Shown here piece by piece: positions 50,401 through 63,905 of a DNA stretch of 64,000 nt. The stretch covers positions 28,338,673-28,402,672 of the forward strand of contig OZ037766.1 of NCBI GenBank assembly GCA_964035545.1. Reading direction: 5' to 3'. Source of the DNA: Bugula neritina. Its lineage: Eukaryota; Bryozoa; Gymnolaemata; Cheilostomatida; Bugulidae. Position 1 is the first letter of the stretch. Each line of letters opens with the position of its first letter. The position numbers were made by a program, and so were the translations under genes. The notes under the pieces were generated by a model, which ran no database searches, had not been told where the DNA came from, and saw nothing but the letters and a program-made list of their open reading frames with translations.

Positions 50401-53400
50401 AGACTTTTGTATTTTGTCTCGTGAACGGTGTTGCAACTCCCTGTGATAAAATATTTAGACAAGTAAAAACAGATGCTGGTATGACAAATCTTTTTATTTA
50501 ACAAAAATAAATATTCGTAACTGTTTATCAAAAGCTGAAATTATTTTACTCCATATCACTATTCTTAAGTTTCTACTGTGCATGTAGCAAAATGTTGAAA
50601 CAAAATATAAATTGACAAATTTTTACCAAGACCATTAATTCGAAACCTTTCTCTCTAAACTATTTTATCACATATATATTGCATTTATTCTACAAAAAAT
50701 TTACATTTAAAACCTGCAAAATTTATTAGTTATATGAACCAGCAACTTTTTTATCTTTGAAATATTTTTATATAATGACTTTTGAAAATACAGTTTTCTA
50801 TGTGCTTGATATCTTAATTATAATCAGTTCATTGTAATCATTATACTTAGAACAATACAAATACATTAAAATAGGCAATATCAAAATACTGTAGATTAGA
50901 AACATCACAATGTCTAGGCAGCTGGTGTTTGTTGACTGTAGGTCTGTGTTACCAGTTTAACCAGAATGGGAGCTTTGTGTCTCACACAGCTGGACTCAGC
51001 GGTGGTATTCAGATATTTCTAGACGCTCTGACTCATGAGTACTATGTTGGCCCTTTCTCTTATTCTGAGGGATTCTCGGTATATATAATATATATAGAAT
51101 TAATTTGTTGTTTAGCTGTTTTAAGTTTGTGGGGTCTATTTGACCAGACTTCTTTTTTATTCTTGGATTGTAAAACATGGCTGTTGTAAAAAGGATACCT
51201 AAATTTGGAATGAGTTGTATTGAACTAACATATGCTGCATTGACTCTAAATTTATTGAATTTTATTTAATTTACTCTAATTTCATAATTTCAATTTTTAA
51301 TAAGAAATAAGACTATCTCATACATCAGTTATCGTTTAGGTCTAAAAAGTTATTGCAGCAATAGAAATACTGGAATAATTAATTTTATGAGCATAATAGA
51401 AATACTGAATTATTTTTAAAAGAAAGTTATATGCTCACTTTAATTATAGCTTAGCTAGCAAATTAGATACCAAAACATAGTTTAATGCTACTTTCAATTC
51501 ATTATGTTTTCACAGGTAGTAGTGCATGAGGCAGATGTGGAACCCCTGGTAGCAGAGCTAAGCTATGGCATTAAAACTGGGACTCACACTAATATGATTG
51601 TTCAAAGGAAAGAGGTGGAGTCACTATAATTGCTCTTTTATTAAAACGTATAAGTTTTGATACTAGCTATAATAAACTAAATGTTTTCACAAATTTTTCA
51701 CATCTAAAATTTATATTTATACCCAAAGTCTAAAGCTACGAGTAACTGATTTTATATCATGTCAAAAAACTGAGCTTTTTGCTATAAGCAACTAGCTAAA
51801 GCCAAATAATAACTGTATTATAGATGTTATTTTTTTATTGCACCCTATATGTATATACAGCTTTTTTAACACTATGAAATACTTCTCATTTGTGACTTAT
51901 ATGTATTTAGATATTCAATCAATAATTGAAAATAGTTTCAGCTTGTTTATATATTTTATAATAGTCTATAAATTTAACATGTAGCTTTCTCAAGTCTTCT
52001 GAAAATTTTTGACTATTCCAGACAAGAAGACAACCTCCACCAGCAGATGACAACCAAGCAGACTGTTTTGATTCAGAGAATCTGCCCAACCCTCTACATT
52101 ACTACAGTACTTACTCCTACTCTGCTTGCTACTACGAGTGTCAGATATCTTATGTACTCAATCAGTGTGGTTGTGTTGACTTCCTTCATCCTCGTAAGTT
52201 TAGTTTATTCAGAGTTTTTTTCAAGTAATAAGTTATGTAAATCGAGATATTTGGTAAATAGTAACTGTTGCACTATTTATAATTTAGCAATGCATTAGTA
52301 AAATATTCACAGTTAATTAGATTGTTGGTATAATACAGCTAAAATGCAGAGATGGTTTGTTTTTTTAATTCGCTTCTGATTGATTTGATTTGACCCTCAA
52401 TTATATAATATATACTCCTGCCAGCCATCCTAGTCACATATACTGAGTACTATGAGTCAACTAATAATCATGCACTGATGTGAGTGATCTGAGAGTCATG
52501 CAATTGACTTATAAACACAGGCACCAAATGTTAATAAAATACTTGTTTTAAGAAATAGACTGCAACCATTATAGTTAAATAATTTTTCTGTTGAAATAAA
52601 ACTAAAATATTTTTATCATTACAAGTTTAGGGTAGTGATATATGCTAATGACAATAATTATAGTAAAAGCTGGTGTAGTTATATATTTTGAAACTGTATT
52701 TTCAAGACGACATAATATTTTGTAGCCTACAAGGGAGCAGGAACCTGTGGAGTAAAAGGAATGCTCTACTGTGTAACACCAGCTAAGAGTAAGTCAAATG
52801 CCATAAATTTGCAATTCAAAGTTTATATATTTTAGTTGAAAATAGTAAAATTATAGAAAAGTTGTTTAATGTATTCAAAGATTTTGATGTAAAAGCAAGC
52901 GTGATATGCAGGTATTATTATTCAAATATAACTAAATTACTATTCCAATTCAAAACATTACTCATCATATCATGTAAAATGTAGTTGGATAATTAAAGCA
53001 AAAAATAATCGAATTTATTATTTAATAGTTTTTATTGCTACTTAAGAAGCCATTGTGTTGTTTTCTTTTTAAATTTTATAGCAAAATAAAAAAAAAATTG
53101 TGAAATTTTGTCTAACATTTTGCTATAAAATATAATTTTAGTTACAGTTATTTCTGAACCTTTTTGATTTTTAAAGATAGGATGTTTGCAACTTTTTCTA
53201 ATGATTGCTTAAATAATTTATATTTATATTTATTTATTTTCTACCCTGCAGGAGAATTTGCATCAAATCCAGTATACTTAGAGAAATGTGCCTGTAAATC
53301 AACTTGCAATGAGACTCAGTACAGTGCTAAAATATCTGGCTATACTTTCCCAAGTGAAAACTTTGTGAAAGATTTTTCGGATATGCTTAATGGTAAAATG

Positions 53401-54653
53401 ATAAAGTTTTGTTAGTTGCTATAGAATTAGTTTATATGTTAGTCTATGTACAAAACACCTTGTTTTAAAAATCTTTAATTGATTTTGTAGTTATAAAAAT
53501 AAATAAATAAATAAACTAACATTTCATACAATTTAATAGATTTACGGAGCAAAAAATTATCTAAATTATTAATTTATTCTGCAAATTTTTAAGAGAAGCT
53601 GGTGTATGTTTCTATAAAAAATATTTTGCGACATAGCACTAAAATGTTGACGCTTTCATTAAATTTCTACTATATACCCATGCGTCAAAAAATACTTTAT
53701 ATGAAAAGTTTATAAAAATAGAAATTTTTCTGTTATGATTTTTAGTGAACTTCAATTAAAAAATCATGTCTAAAAATAGCGTGCTGTATCTATTTTTAGT
53801 ATCAGTTGACTACATGAGACGGAACTTCGCTGCTGTCGACATATCATATGGTCAGATGTCATACGAACTTCTGGAGGAAAGCTTTGCTTACAGTTTTGCT
53901 GATATTGTTGGTAAGTTTCTATATGTTACAATTTTTCCGCTTATTTTACATATGAGCTCTACAGCCAAATTACTTTAAAAGGCTTTGGAACATGGTTTTA
54001 GTTTTTACAATATATAATATAAAGGTGCAATTTATATACTACTGACACTGTGTTATATGCATGGTTATTAAAATTATGACAATTGAAATGCTGTTCGCCG
54101 CATTACTTTATATTCTTTTTATTTTATGAAGATATAGCTATTTTAGTTTACAATATATGAATTGAACTATTCAAACTTCTAATTAACTGAATCACAGTTT
54201 TTACTAATTAGAAATAACATGGCCAGTTTACTCAACAGCTAAAGTAGATTCATTCAGTGTAGACAAATACAAAAAAAACAGAAAATTTGTTTCTTTGAGT
54301 ATAGAATATTTAAGATTCATTTTTTCAAACTTAGTTATTTGATGAATGGAAAGTACACTGTATATGCAAGCTGCGTGTTGTATATTTCAGCTAGTCTCGG
54401 TGGTACATTCGGGGTGTCCTTGGGAGCGAGTATTCTCACCATGTTCGAGTTTGTGGAGTTTGTCACACTGTCTGTTGCGAGACTAATAGTCCAGCTAGCC
54501 GACAAGTCTAGTAAAAGTACTCCCATAAAACCATTCAAGAACTCTGTGTCAGCTGACAGTAATGATCATAGTTTGCAAGAAACATGGAAGCAAGAAAACC
54601 AGACTGACAATACATGGCAAGATAGTACCATGAAAGGCTGGGCAATCGGCTGA
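47493..54653 (+). CDS. DEG/ENaC family cation channel, copy 1
   Basis: Eleven coding exons splice in frame to 512 aa: 47493-47596, 49111-49240, 49641-49789, 50309-50478, 50942-51078, 51516-51614, 52022-52193, 52726-52788, 53252-53392, 53800-53910 and 54391-54653. The cytoplasmic N-terminus has the family's gating His-Gly (H20-G21 in TSMHGLKYV). TM1 is WSILILVMLGYLCWAGYLLL. The large ectodomain begins FPTVTICNRNYW and contains GLCYQFN, VVVHEADVEP, the Cys-rich YSYSACYYECQISYVLNQCG and CACKSTCNETQYS. TM2 carries the Gly-Ala-Ser filter (437-439, SLGASILTMFEF). Known members form trimeric Na+ channels of the plasma membrane, gated by peptides, acid or force; the stimulus here cannot be read. The donor after exon 6 (GAG|GTGGAG) is weak. 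AATAAA lies near 54881. Confidence 0.9.
49911..50070 (-). mobile_element. tRNA-derived SINE-like element, copy 2
   Basis: Related to 10002-10186. On the minus strand it opens with an A-box-like TAGTCTAGGGGTC, followed ~35 bases later by a B-box-like GGGTTGAACCT, then the shared body. It lies in intron 3 of the first DEG/ENaC gene. No poly(A) tail or target duplication was made out. Confidence 0.6.
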
Positions 54654-55547
54654 CTCACTTTCTACACTAAACAGCTAAACACCTACTTGGTTGATAGTAT
54701 ATTTGATATAAAAGGCTTTTTCAGCCTAAACAGTACATGCTGCTACATTTTTTACTATTTACTTTATTTATTTTTTATAAAGTTAAAGCTAATTTTTTTA
54801 TTTTGTAAATTTATTAATATTTATTTACAAAGTTTTTAATTCACATTATATAATTGAAAGATAGTATAACTTTTTTCAATAATAAAACTTAGTATCATAT
54901 TTATCAACTCAAAAACATCATATATAGGTGTTGTTTCAAAAAATACTTTGCCTAGTTATACTGCATATATATAGTAATATTTTTGGCAAATATATCAGTT
55001 CTAATAATTCGTAATAACTTTGCTGTTATTGAAAAAAAGCAAATTGTCATACACTTATTATTTTAAATTACTTGTACAAGCTTTTCCATACATTGCTGCA
55101 TCTTTTCAAGTTTGGTAGGTAAAATGTTTTTAAATTTTATTTCAAATGAAGCAATTCTTAAAAATTTATTTAAATATTCAAAAAATAAGTTGTGGCTACA
55201 AAACATAGCTACATGCATAAATTCAGAGAACAAATTTATTTTTATTGCTGCAATATTTAGCTGCACAATTTAACAACAAATTTGCAAACCTATAATATAC
55301 ATAGGGGACTGTAGGACTGCAAGATTACAAACTAGTTTATATAAATGTGGAATAGCTTAATGGTGTTTTTAAGAAAGAATGGTGATTCTTTTTATAACTG
55401 ATGAGGAAGAAGGAAAGATTTATAGTTGTACATGTATACATATAATTGCTTTGCACAACATTTTGTTTGCTGTTTGTACAATACCTACCCTTGTATATAC
55501 GTAGGTGTGTTTAATAGCAATTATACAATAATAAGATTTTTTCACAG

Positions 55548-55644
55548 TGAACCCAAAGTCAGCAAGTTAGTTGAGTCTGGTGAAAGCCTTCAAGACTATC
55601 AGCCTAGTGCAATAACAAATGTACATAAGCTTAGAACTTACTAG
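55548..55644 (+). other. exon-like fragment between the two channel genes
   Basis: After a TTTTTTCACAG acceptor there is an open stretch containing EPKVSKLVESGESLQDY and NVHKLRTY before a TAG. It reads like a cytoplasmic tail. It could be an alternative last exon of channel copy 1 (needing a phase 2 donor inside 54391-54653, where only weak ones are seen) or a leftover of a lost copy. Confidence 0.3.
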
Positions 55645-56353
55645 ACGGCAGTTATGATCTATAAATTCAAGGTACTTGAAATGTTTGTATCACTTTTCAA
55701 GTTATATTGTTTTATATAAAGTATAATATTGATTTTTATAATACGACACTTGTAATATGAATATACATTATGTCACTGTTGCAGTGATTAAGCAGAATTT
55801 GCCATTCGAATCACACAGTCACTTTGATTTGACGTTACATGTTAAGTACAGACACAACTTTAATATTTTCAACAAGCATTTCATTGGTGAGTGCTTTTAT
55901 ATGGCTACACATATATTATATTATGTTATAAGTGACATATGTATATTGTGTATCGTTTATTCTATTACAAGACTTTTATAAATGAAAAATTTTTCTTTAC
56001 AACAACTAGAATGTTCATGTAACATTTCATATATACTAATATTTTTAATTTTTTATTGAGCTAATGTATATAACCAGTTATATTTGAAGAACACATGTAC
56101 AACAAACTAAATTGTTATATATCTAAAATTTAAATAATCGTTTTTTTGGCAAATAACAACAAATCTACAAAACCACCTTTCAAATGCATCTGGTAGGTGT
56201 AAGGTAATTGAATCCGAAAGCTATTTGCAAATTTACCAAGTGGTTATATATACTCAGTACACTAAAAGTATTTGTGAATAATCTCAGTAGTGTTTTATAT
56301 GCAGTTTGGAAATTGCTGATTATATTATAATTTCTCCTCATCAAGATTGAAAT

Positions 56354-59300
56354 ATGGCAGCAGAGCAGAGCTTTAGCGATGAGTTGCACAATTTTACTCA
56401 AGAAACAACTATGCATGGCATAAGATACGTGAAAATGAAAGGGATTTCTATAATAAGAAGGTAAACTGACCTGCTAACTAATCATTAAGTAACTATAATG
56501 TATACAGCAAACATCATATTAAATAATATGTCTGCTCTTGCTTTTAGCCATTTCATATTCTTGAAAATGTTTTAATCACATTTACATTCTTTATTACATT
56601 TATTCTCACTATAGGATTTTGTAAATAGCCATACAATAAGTTTGAATTCATTTTCTCATAGAAGATAAATATGCTCTTTTCCTCTGGGGAATATTGTATT
56701 CAAGTATCTCCTTGAACAATATTCATGAACATTGAATCATAGGAAACAATTTTAGAAAGCGGAATTTATATCAGTGAAGCAGAATAATATCATGTGAAAT
56801 AGAACTAATTGATTTTTACTTATCACAGATACAAAACAAATACATAACAGCTCTTCAAAGTTATGAGTGTTATGTCTGTTAACAATGTTGTAAAACGTCA
56901 TTTACATCCTTCACTACAGTCGTATAGTGCAATTTAAGTTAACACAATACTACAATTGCATTATCGATAATCTTGCTAATATGATGCGTTGGAATTTTCT
57001 ATTTAATGTAAAATTGCATAAGTTTTAAATTAAACTTTGTGGAACATGCATACCTAATAAGAATGTAAATTAGTAAAGTTATCACCTAAAAGTGTGTAGG
57101 ATAACATTGCCAGCTTCCCCATCGGCTTCATATCTGTATATACTTTCATATTCTATATTGAAAATTGTTGCATCCGTTACGAGTTATTAGTTAACCATTT
57201 TGGTGACAAAGCTGCATCGAAAAACTTTTAGCTGAAATGAAAGAAAGACTTGTAAAATATACATTACAATTGCTTTATTCAAGTCATGACTTTAGTGTTA
57301 TACCCATGTGATTATGACAATTAATTACAGCTTTTAGTAGCTGAGAGCTAAAAAGAGTCACTTTGATAAATTGAACCTGAGCTTCTCATCTTCTATAAGA
57401 ACATTCAGCAAAGTAGAAATTTATTTTCCATTAGTATTTCGTATTTTATACACAATTTTTATTGTGTAAATTGTGTTTGTCATAATGAACAAACTATGTG
57501 CAAATATAATTACACATATTTTAACTTTGATTATGGCCATTAATGCACGCTTACAATATGGTTTGCTGAACTTGCCGTGAAAGAAAATGCTTGCAGAAAA
57601 ATTTTAATCTTAACTGCTAAAAAGTAATTATCTAGCACCTGAACAATTATAGGCTTCTATATTGTATATTATTGTTATTGTTGAAGTAAATCAAAAAATT
57701 ATTAAAAGCAACATACATATAGAAGTCATTCTTTTACCTGATATCTTTTTGCTTTCAAAATCAATTTTTCACAATTATATGTTGTTGTATCTTTAGAGTA
57801 ATGTGGACAGTGATTATTCTCTCCATGCTAGTGTATTTTTCTTATGCTGGTTTCAATTTCTTTGACGACTATCTTAAAAAGAGAGTCAGCACTAAAATAA
57901 AAGTAAAGAGTGCAGATGAATTGCAGGTAAATAAATATTGTTTATATACTATTTAATACGTCAGGGTATAATGCTAAAACTTGAATTTTTATTAATTTGT
58001 AGTTAGAACTTTAAACTTGAGCAGATTTTTGCAAATATAAATTATTAGGCTACTGGTGCTTGTAAGCCTATTCATTTTCTGTGGTGACTATTCAAATGTA
58101 TTAGCATTTCATGTGCATATATTACTTTATATTCTAATTGGTCACGTATATGAATGTTAAGATTTAATTTGTAGTTAGTTATATATGTTGCAAATCAGTT
58201 ATGCAGTATTTGAAGACAAGTGTGCATGAGTAGACAATTTCTAATGTAAACTTTTAAATTAGACAGATTTAATTGGCACCAGAAAATACTATTAGAACGT
58301 TTAGTCTAAGCAGACAACTAAAATTTAGTGCTTCTTTTGCTTGCAAAACTCTTCCTTGGCTAAATTTAGACTAAAACACTTATAGTAGGTCAAATAATAT
58401 TTTCTATTTGAAAACTATATTTAAATGTTTTTTTCAAAGTCAATATATATGTATTATAGCAGTTTTAACTCAGCTTATTTGATACACAGTAGTTTTCATA
58501 GCTTTATTTATAGAAACATAACGGTAAATAGTGACAATATTATATGTTTAACTATTAAAAACTGTTAAATTCCAATAATAATCTTACAGACAAACTCAGA
58601 TGTTTTGCTAAATATATGGCTACATATTGAACTGAGGAAGTTGTAGAGTAACTGAATAAAGATGACCTATTGGAAAATAGTGAAGATTTATGATGATATG
58701 TTATTGTATCTGTGCTTTATTACATTTAGAGGTTGTTGGCATTGCTCTTGTGAACTTATAAGTGGCAATGAGCAGACAACCACTAACTTACCACCACATG
58801 CAATCTCCTAACCTCTCTATAGAAAGAAAAAAGGCTTTACGTGTTTATATTATAACACTTTCATTTCTTGCAGTTTCCTGCTGTCACAATATGCAACAGA
58901 AACTACTGGAAAAAGTCAACGGTTGAACACGCTGAATCGCTGCCACCAGAAATGGTAGAACTGTTCAAGGAGATGTTACGAGATGTCTACGTACCACAAA
59001 GTCAGCTGCCACCACCTGCTGACAAGTGAGTGCAAGTATGACATCATTTTGACAAAAATAGTTTTAAAATATCAAACTGAGAATTCGCAATTTGACTGTA
59101 GTTAATGAATGAATAATGTTTTAAAGCATCATTTATTAAGAGACATAAATTAGGTGGGTAGTCATTTACAGTGACTTGAAATACATAAACCGGCAACTTA
59201 TAGTAACTTTCTTCTTATTAAATAGGTACAACTGGAGTGATCCCCTGCTTCAAATTTATACATATGAAGGACATGATGTTGAGGCTCAGCTGAAGATGAT

Positions 59301-62300
59301 GGCCCACACACTGAATGAGACGTTCAAAGCTTGCTATGTAAACAGTGCAAGTGTCTCTTGCCAGGATCTTTTTGTACAAGTGAAAACAGATGCAGGTGCT
59401 TTCAAATTTATATACGTAAGATAACACACACATACACACACGCGAACGTACGCACACTCAAAGGCATACACATACACATACACCTATACCAATTATATAC
59501 ATATGCATACACATAAACATACATAACATCGACCTATTCGATATATCTGTATTCACATAAACTTTACACAATTTCATATAACAGTGTTGTAAGGTTTTTC
59601 ATGAACTGACGGCTGCTATACAAAGGAATACTAAAAATATGTAATACCTTCTAGCAACATTAGTGTAATGTAATATTTATATATAGATATACAGTGCCCG
59701 GTAAAATGGCATAAGTAAAAATGGCACAGCCAATAATGGCACAAGTGGCAATGTAGGTAAAATGGCACATTTTCAATATTAGGATTTTGGTGGGGGTGGG
59801 GGTTTGAGTTTGGGGTTTGGATTTAAGGATTGGCTGTTTAGGTTTCGAGTGAGGGGTTTGGGAAAATTTAACATCAGTGTGCCATTTTAACTACTTTTTC
59901 CATTTGTGCCATTATTACCTGTGCAATTTTTACCGTGGCATTTTTACCCAAAATTATAGATATAGATCAATCTAATATATTTGCACTAACATTAATACAT
60001 ATAGAGCATGAACATATAATAACATATAATAATATATTAAACATGCGTACCTATACTACTATTATAACATACCACAAGTGTAGGTATGCTGCTGATATAA
60101 TTGTTATATTTAGAATATATGATGCTATAAATGTAATAGATGTCACTAAAACCATATTCTATGAAAAATAATATGTACATTAGAAAGCACATGCTATAAT
60201 TATAGTACATTGTATTGAAGGCATATGCTATCAGTTTAATGGAGATGGAAAGTTTTACTCCCATGCATCTGGTTTAAGTGGAGGAGTTCAGTTTGTAATG
60301 GATACTCTGACTCATGAGTACTATATCGGACCTTTCTCTTACTCAGAGGGATTCTCGGTATGTCATCTTTATAGCATTCAAACAAATATGAGTAAACAAA
60401 CCCATAGCTGAAGAAGCGAAATACTAGTTGATGCACATATTAACTATATCAATGTTAGGTATATTTAAATACACTTGACGATCGCATCACTATAAAAGAC
60501 TTGCAGTGTAATTTTCCTTCTCTCTTGAAATCATATAATTGTAGGTTTATTTAGCATAATTTTAGCTCATTGAATTAATAGCGTTTATTTAATACATATT
60601 ATTGCTAGATTATGTACGAAGGTATAATAGATATCAATTTTAGGTTTTAAAAAGCTTCAACTAAGCTAACTAAAGTTTTAGCAATTTCTCAATCAATAAT
60701 TTCAAATTGGGTTGAAATTTGGCATTTTCTTCAAATATTATTTTTAAATTGTATTTTTTAAATTTTAAGTGCTGAAAAGTTATTGGTATTATAAAATTTT
60801 GTCAAGGTTTTTTAGAGACCAACTTTCGGTAGATAAGTATATAAGTATGATGGGTATAAATTATAATAATAATTTTAAATTTTGTCTGAATAGAAACTCT
60901 TTGGTAAAACATCTATTTTGAATCCAATACAAAAAATAAGAACTTTCATTATGCAAACTTAATTGTGAAATTTGAATAGTTTTATTTTGATCAACTTTAT
61001 TTTGCTTCAAATTGTAGATTGTAAAAATTAAAACTTAAAATTTTTGTTTTCGACTTTAATTATTGAAAATAACAAACTATTTTTTACTTGATAATAATAT
61101 GGTGATATAAAAAGTTGCAATCCAAATAATTAAGTAAGTACTAAATAAGCAATTAAATAAATAACTGACTAATAACTGTTACTCAGTGATACTAAATAAT
61201 TTTACTCGGTTACTTTTGTAAACGTATAATTATCAGAATGAATAACTTGATATCATCCACGCAGTTTTCATACCTTATGGTAATATTTATCAAGCAACTA
61301 AGCTGGCTATACTTACAGATTGCTATACATGAACCTGGAGAAATCCCATTAGTATCAGAACTCAGCTATGGATTAAAGACAGGAGCAGAAACTATTATGA
61401 CTCTTCATAAGAAAATAGTAAGAGAAAATATATATATATATATAATTATTTTGCATTAAAGAAAATTAAAATTTGTCTCTCATGTGTTGAGCTTTCAATA
61501 AAGTTTGAAAAAAACATTTTAAGATGACAAGGTGTTGAAACAGTTTGGTGGTGCTGATATACTGTAGTACCAATGGCAATACTTTTTTATATGCCAGAGT
61601 TACAAAAGTTTGGCAGTGTCAATGTGTGGTATAGGTGTCAATGTGTGGCAAGTGTCAATGTGTGACAGGTGTCAATGTGTGGCAAGTGTCAATGTGTGAC
61701 AGGTATCAATATGTGGCAGATGTCAATGTGTGGCAGGTGTCAACGTATGACAGGTGTCAATGTGTGGCAGGTGTCAAACTTTTATAGACTTCTATAGACT
61801 TTTATAGTTAGTTGTGCAGCTGGTGACATATGCCAATGTATGACAGGTGTCCGAAGTGTGATACAGTGTTGGTTAGCTAGTTTTTCAGCTGGTGACAGCT
61901 CTGTTTTGTTTTTGTTTATAAGACTGAAAGACAACCTCCACCAGCGGATGACAACCAAGCAGACTGTTTTGATTCAGAGAATCTGCCTAACCCTCTACAT
62001 TACTACAGCACTTACTCCTACTCTGCTTGCTACTACGAGTGTCAGATATCTTATGTACTCAATCAGTGTGGCTGTGTTGACTTCCTTCATCCTCGTAAGT
62101 TTAGTTTATGTTGCTGTCAACCTTGAAAATTGAAAAAATGTGCATGCACTTGCTATACATTATGTTGCGTGTGTGTGCAGATTATGCTAAGTAGATATTG
62201 ATTTTGCTGTATAGTATTCTTTTTTGAAGCAATTTCTATATGATTCAATTACATAGTTTCGGATAAGCCAAAAGAGCCTGAATTAAAGTAATTTTAACCA

Positions 62301-63905
62301 AATAATACACATGTATTGCAGACTTTTATGCAATTATTCTATTCCCTTGTAATTTTTCAAATAATATATATATGGTTTGCATTTTAAATCATGCCATTAT
62401 TTGTGATATGTATTTAAATGCATTTTATCAGCTTAAGAAAAATTTTGTAAATATAAGGACGATTTTTGTAAAACTAGTTTTAACAAATGTTTTTGACCCT
62501 AAGAATATAGACTTATCTTCTTTGTCTCTTAATTTGCATCAGTTTCTTTGAAGTTAGAGCTATTAGGTAAGCAAATTTATGAAGTTTTGTTATTGTAGCT
62601 TTAAATGGCTCCAGTATATGCGCCATTGACCGGGTTCTGTTCTGTGCAGCACTGGCAAAGCGTAAGTTAAGAGTTCTTTATGTAGCTATAACTAAACAAA
62701 AATATAGAGCAAACAAATCTGCTTATTAAAATGCATCTAATCATAAATGTACATGACTGCAAGTGTTGATAATTATAATATAGAGATCGTATGAAATATG
62801 TATTTCACTTGCACCTAATAGTTTATTATTAAAGTCTAACATACATTTCACGGAGGTTGTACTTTTCACTAAAAACCATATTTTACTCTTTAACCATTCA
62901 CAATATTGAGCATTTAAAATTTCAAAAACTTGTCATAATTTGATAATAAGTATACAACAGATTACTAACAGTGCAAGACAACATAAAACATAAGTTTTTG
63001 TTTTCTATTCATAAGGTCCCACCTGCGAAATGTCAGGCTTTGTATGTTTGCTATGCATAGTGTAATTTAGACAGTGATTATGTGACCTATATTACCATTT
63101 TAACCAATCACATTTCAGGTGAATTTCTTGCTAACTCAAAGCATCTGAAAGGCTGTGGCTGCACCTCAGCCTGTAATGAGGTTCAGTATACTGCTAAAGT
63201 CTCCAGCTACACTTTTCCTAGTGACAACTTTGTAGAGGAGAAAAAAGGCTATTTTAATAGTAAGTTTTAATCAGTGCATGCACTTAGTTCTAAACCTGAA
63301 TAGTCTAGGTAAATTTCGATACTCTAAGAGCTATTTATAAAAGACCATAAACAAGATAATATGTTGAATATATTGCAATACTTTTATAACACTTTCATTT
63401 CAATGGTTTCTTGCAAAATAAATATGTTTATATAAAACTTAATGTGTTTTAAATGCCAAATGACATCTATGATGCATCTAGGAAATTGTATGTCAATTTT
63501 TAAAGTTAAAATATGTTATCAATATAGGCTACTTGAGCTCTTTATAGCAAGCAATATCGTTTTGGGCTAAACTTTATAACATTATAACACTTTCTCTGAA
63601 ATAATTTATTTTCATTTGCTATGCAACATGTCGTTGGTTTACCTCACATACAATTGACTTTTGTATATTCTTATCACCTTTTCATAATAATTATTCTTAT
63701 TATTGCTATCGCTGATAAAAGCATATTAATACATTGAACAGACAACTCCCAAAGACATAGCTGCCATTGAAACTAAAGTGTATTTTTTCTATAGTGACTG
63801 GTGACTACATGAGAAAGAACTTTGTTGGAGTCACCATCTATTACAATCACATGTCTTATGAACTTCTGAAGGAAACCGTCACATACAGTATCTTAGACAT
63901 GTTTG
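56354..63905 (+). CDS. DEG/ENaC family cation channel, copy 2, 3' end outside window
   Basis: Ten coding exons are present: 56354-56460, 57797-57926, 58874-59025, 59226-59395, 60221-60357, 61319-61417, 61923-62094, 62599-62661, 63119-63259 and 63795-63905. Every intron position and phase matches copy 1. The last exon, with TM2 and the Gly-x-Ser filter, lies beyond the right edge; the donor after 63905 (GTAAT) points to it. H-G of the N-terminal motif (TTMHGIRYV), TM1 (VMWTVIILSMLVYFSYAGF), FPAVTICNRNYW, ICYQFN, IAIHEPGEIP and the Cys-rich loops are present. Exon 7 is almost identical to that of copy 1 although other exons differ substantially. The first exon's splice acceptor is unclear. It probably makes a channel subunit able to assemble with copy 1, by inference. 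Confidence 0.88.
59424..59525. repeat. CA/TACA-rich tract
   Basis: Impure ACACACAC and ACATACACATAC repeats starting ~30 bp after exon 4 of channel copy 2. Confidence 0.8.
59699..59949. mobile_element. MITE-like inverted repeat 3 with G-rich core
   Basis: Imperfect terminal inverted repeats of ~45 bp: GGTAAAATGGCATAAGTAAA and further AATGGCACA phrases on the left, their complements ending GTGGCATTTTTACC on the right. The 250-bp element lies in intron 4 of channel copy 2. Its core is strongly G-rich on the plus strand (GGTGGGGGTGGGGGTTTG). Its ends differ from the other two MITE-like elements, so it is a separate family. Confidence 0.7.
61613..61780. repeat. 17-bp minisatellite
   Basis: About ten copies of GGTGTCAATGTGTGGCA, alternating TGGCA and TGACA endings, with decayed copies to ~61856. 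It lies in intron 6 of channel copy 2, just upstream of the exon 7 that matches copy 1. Confidence 0.93.
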
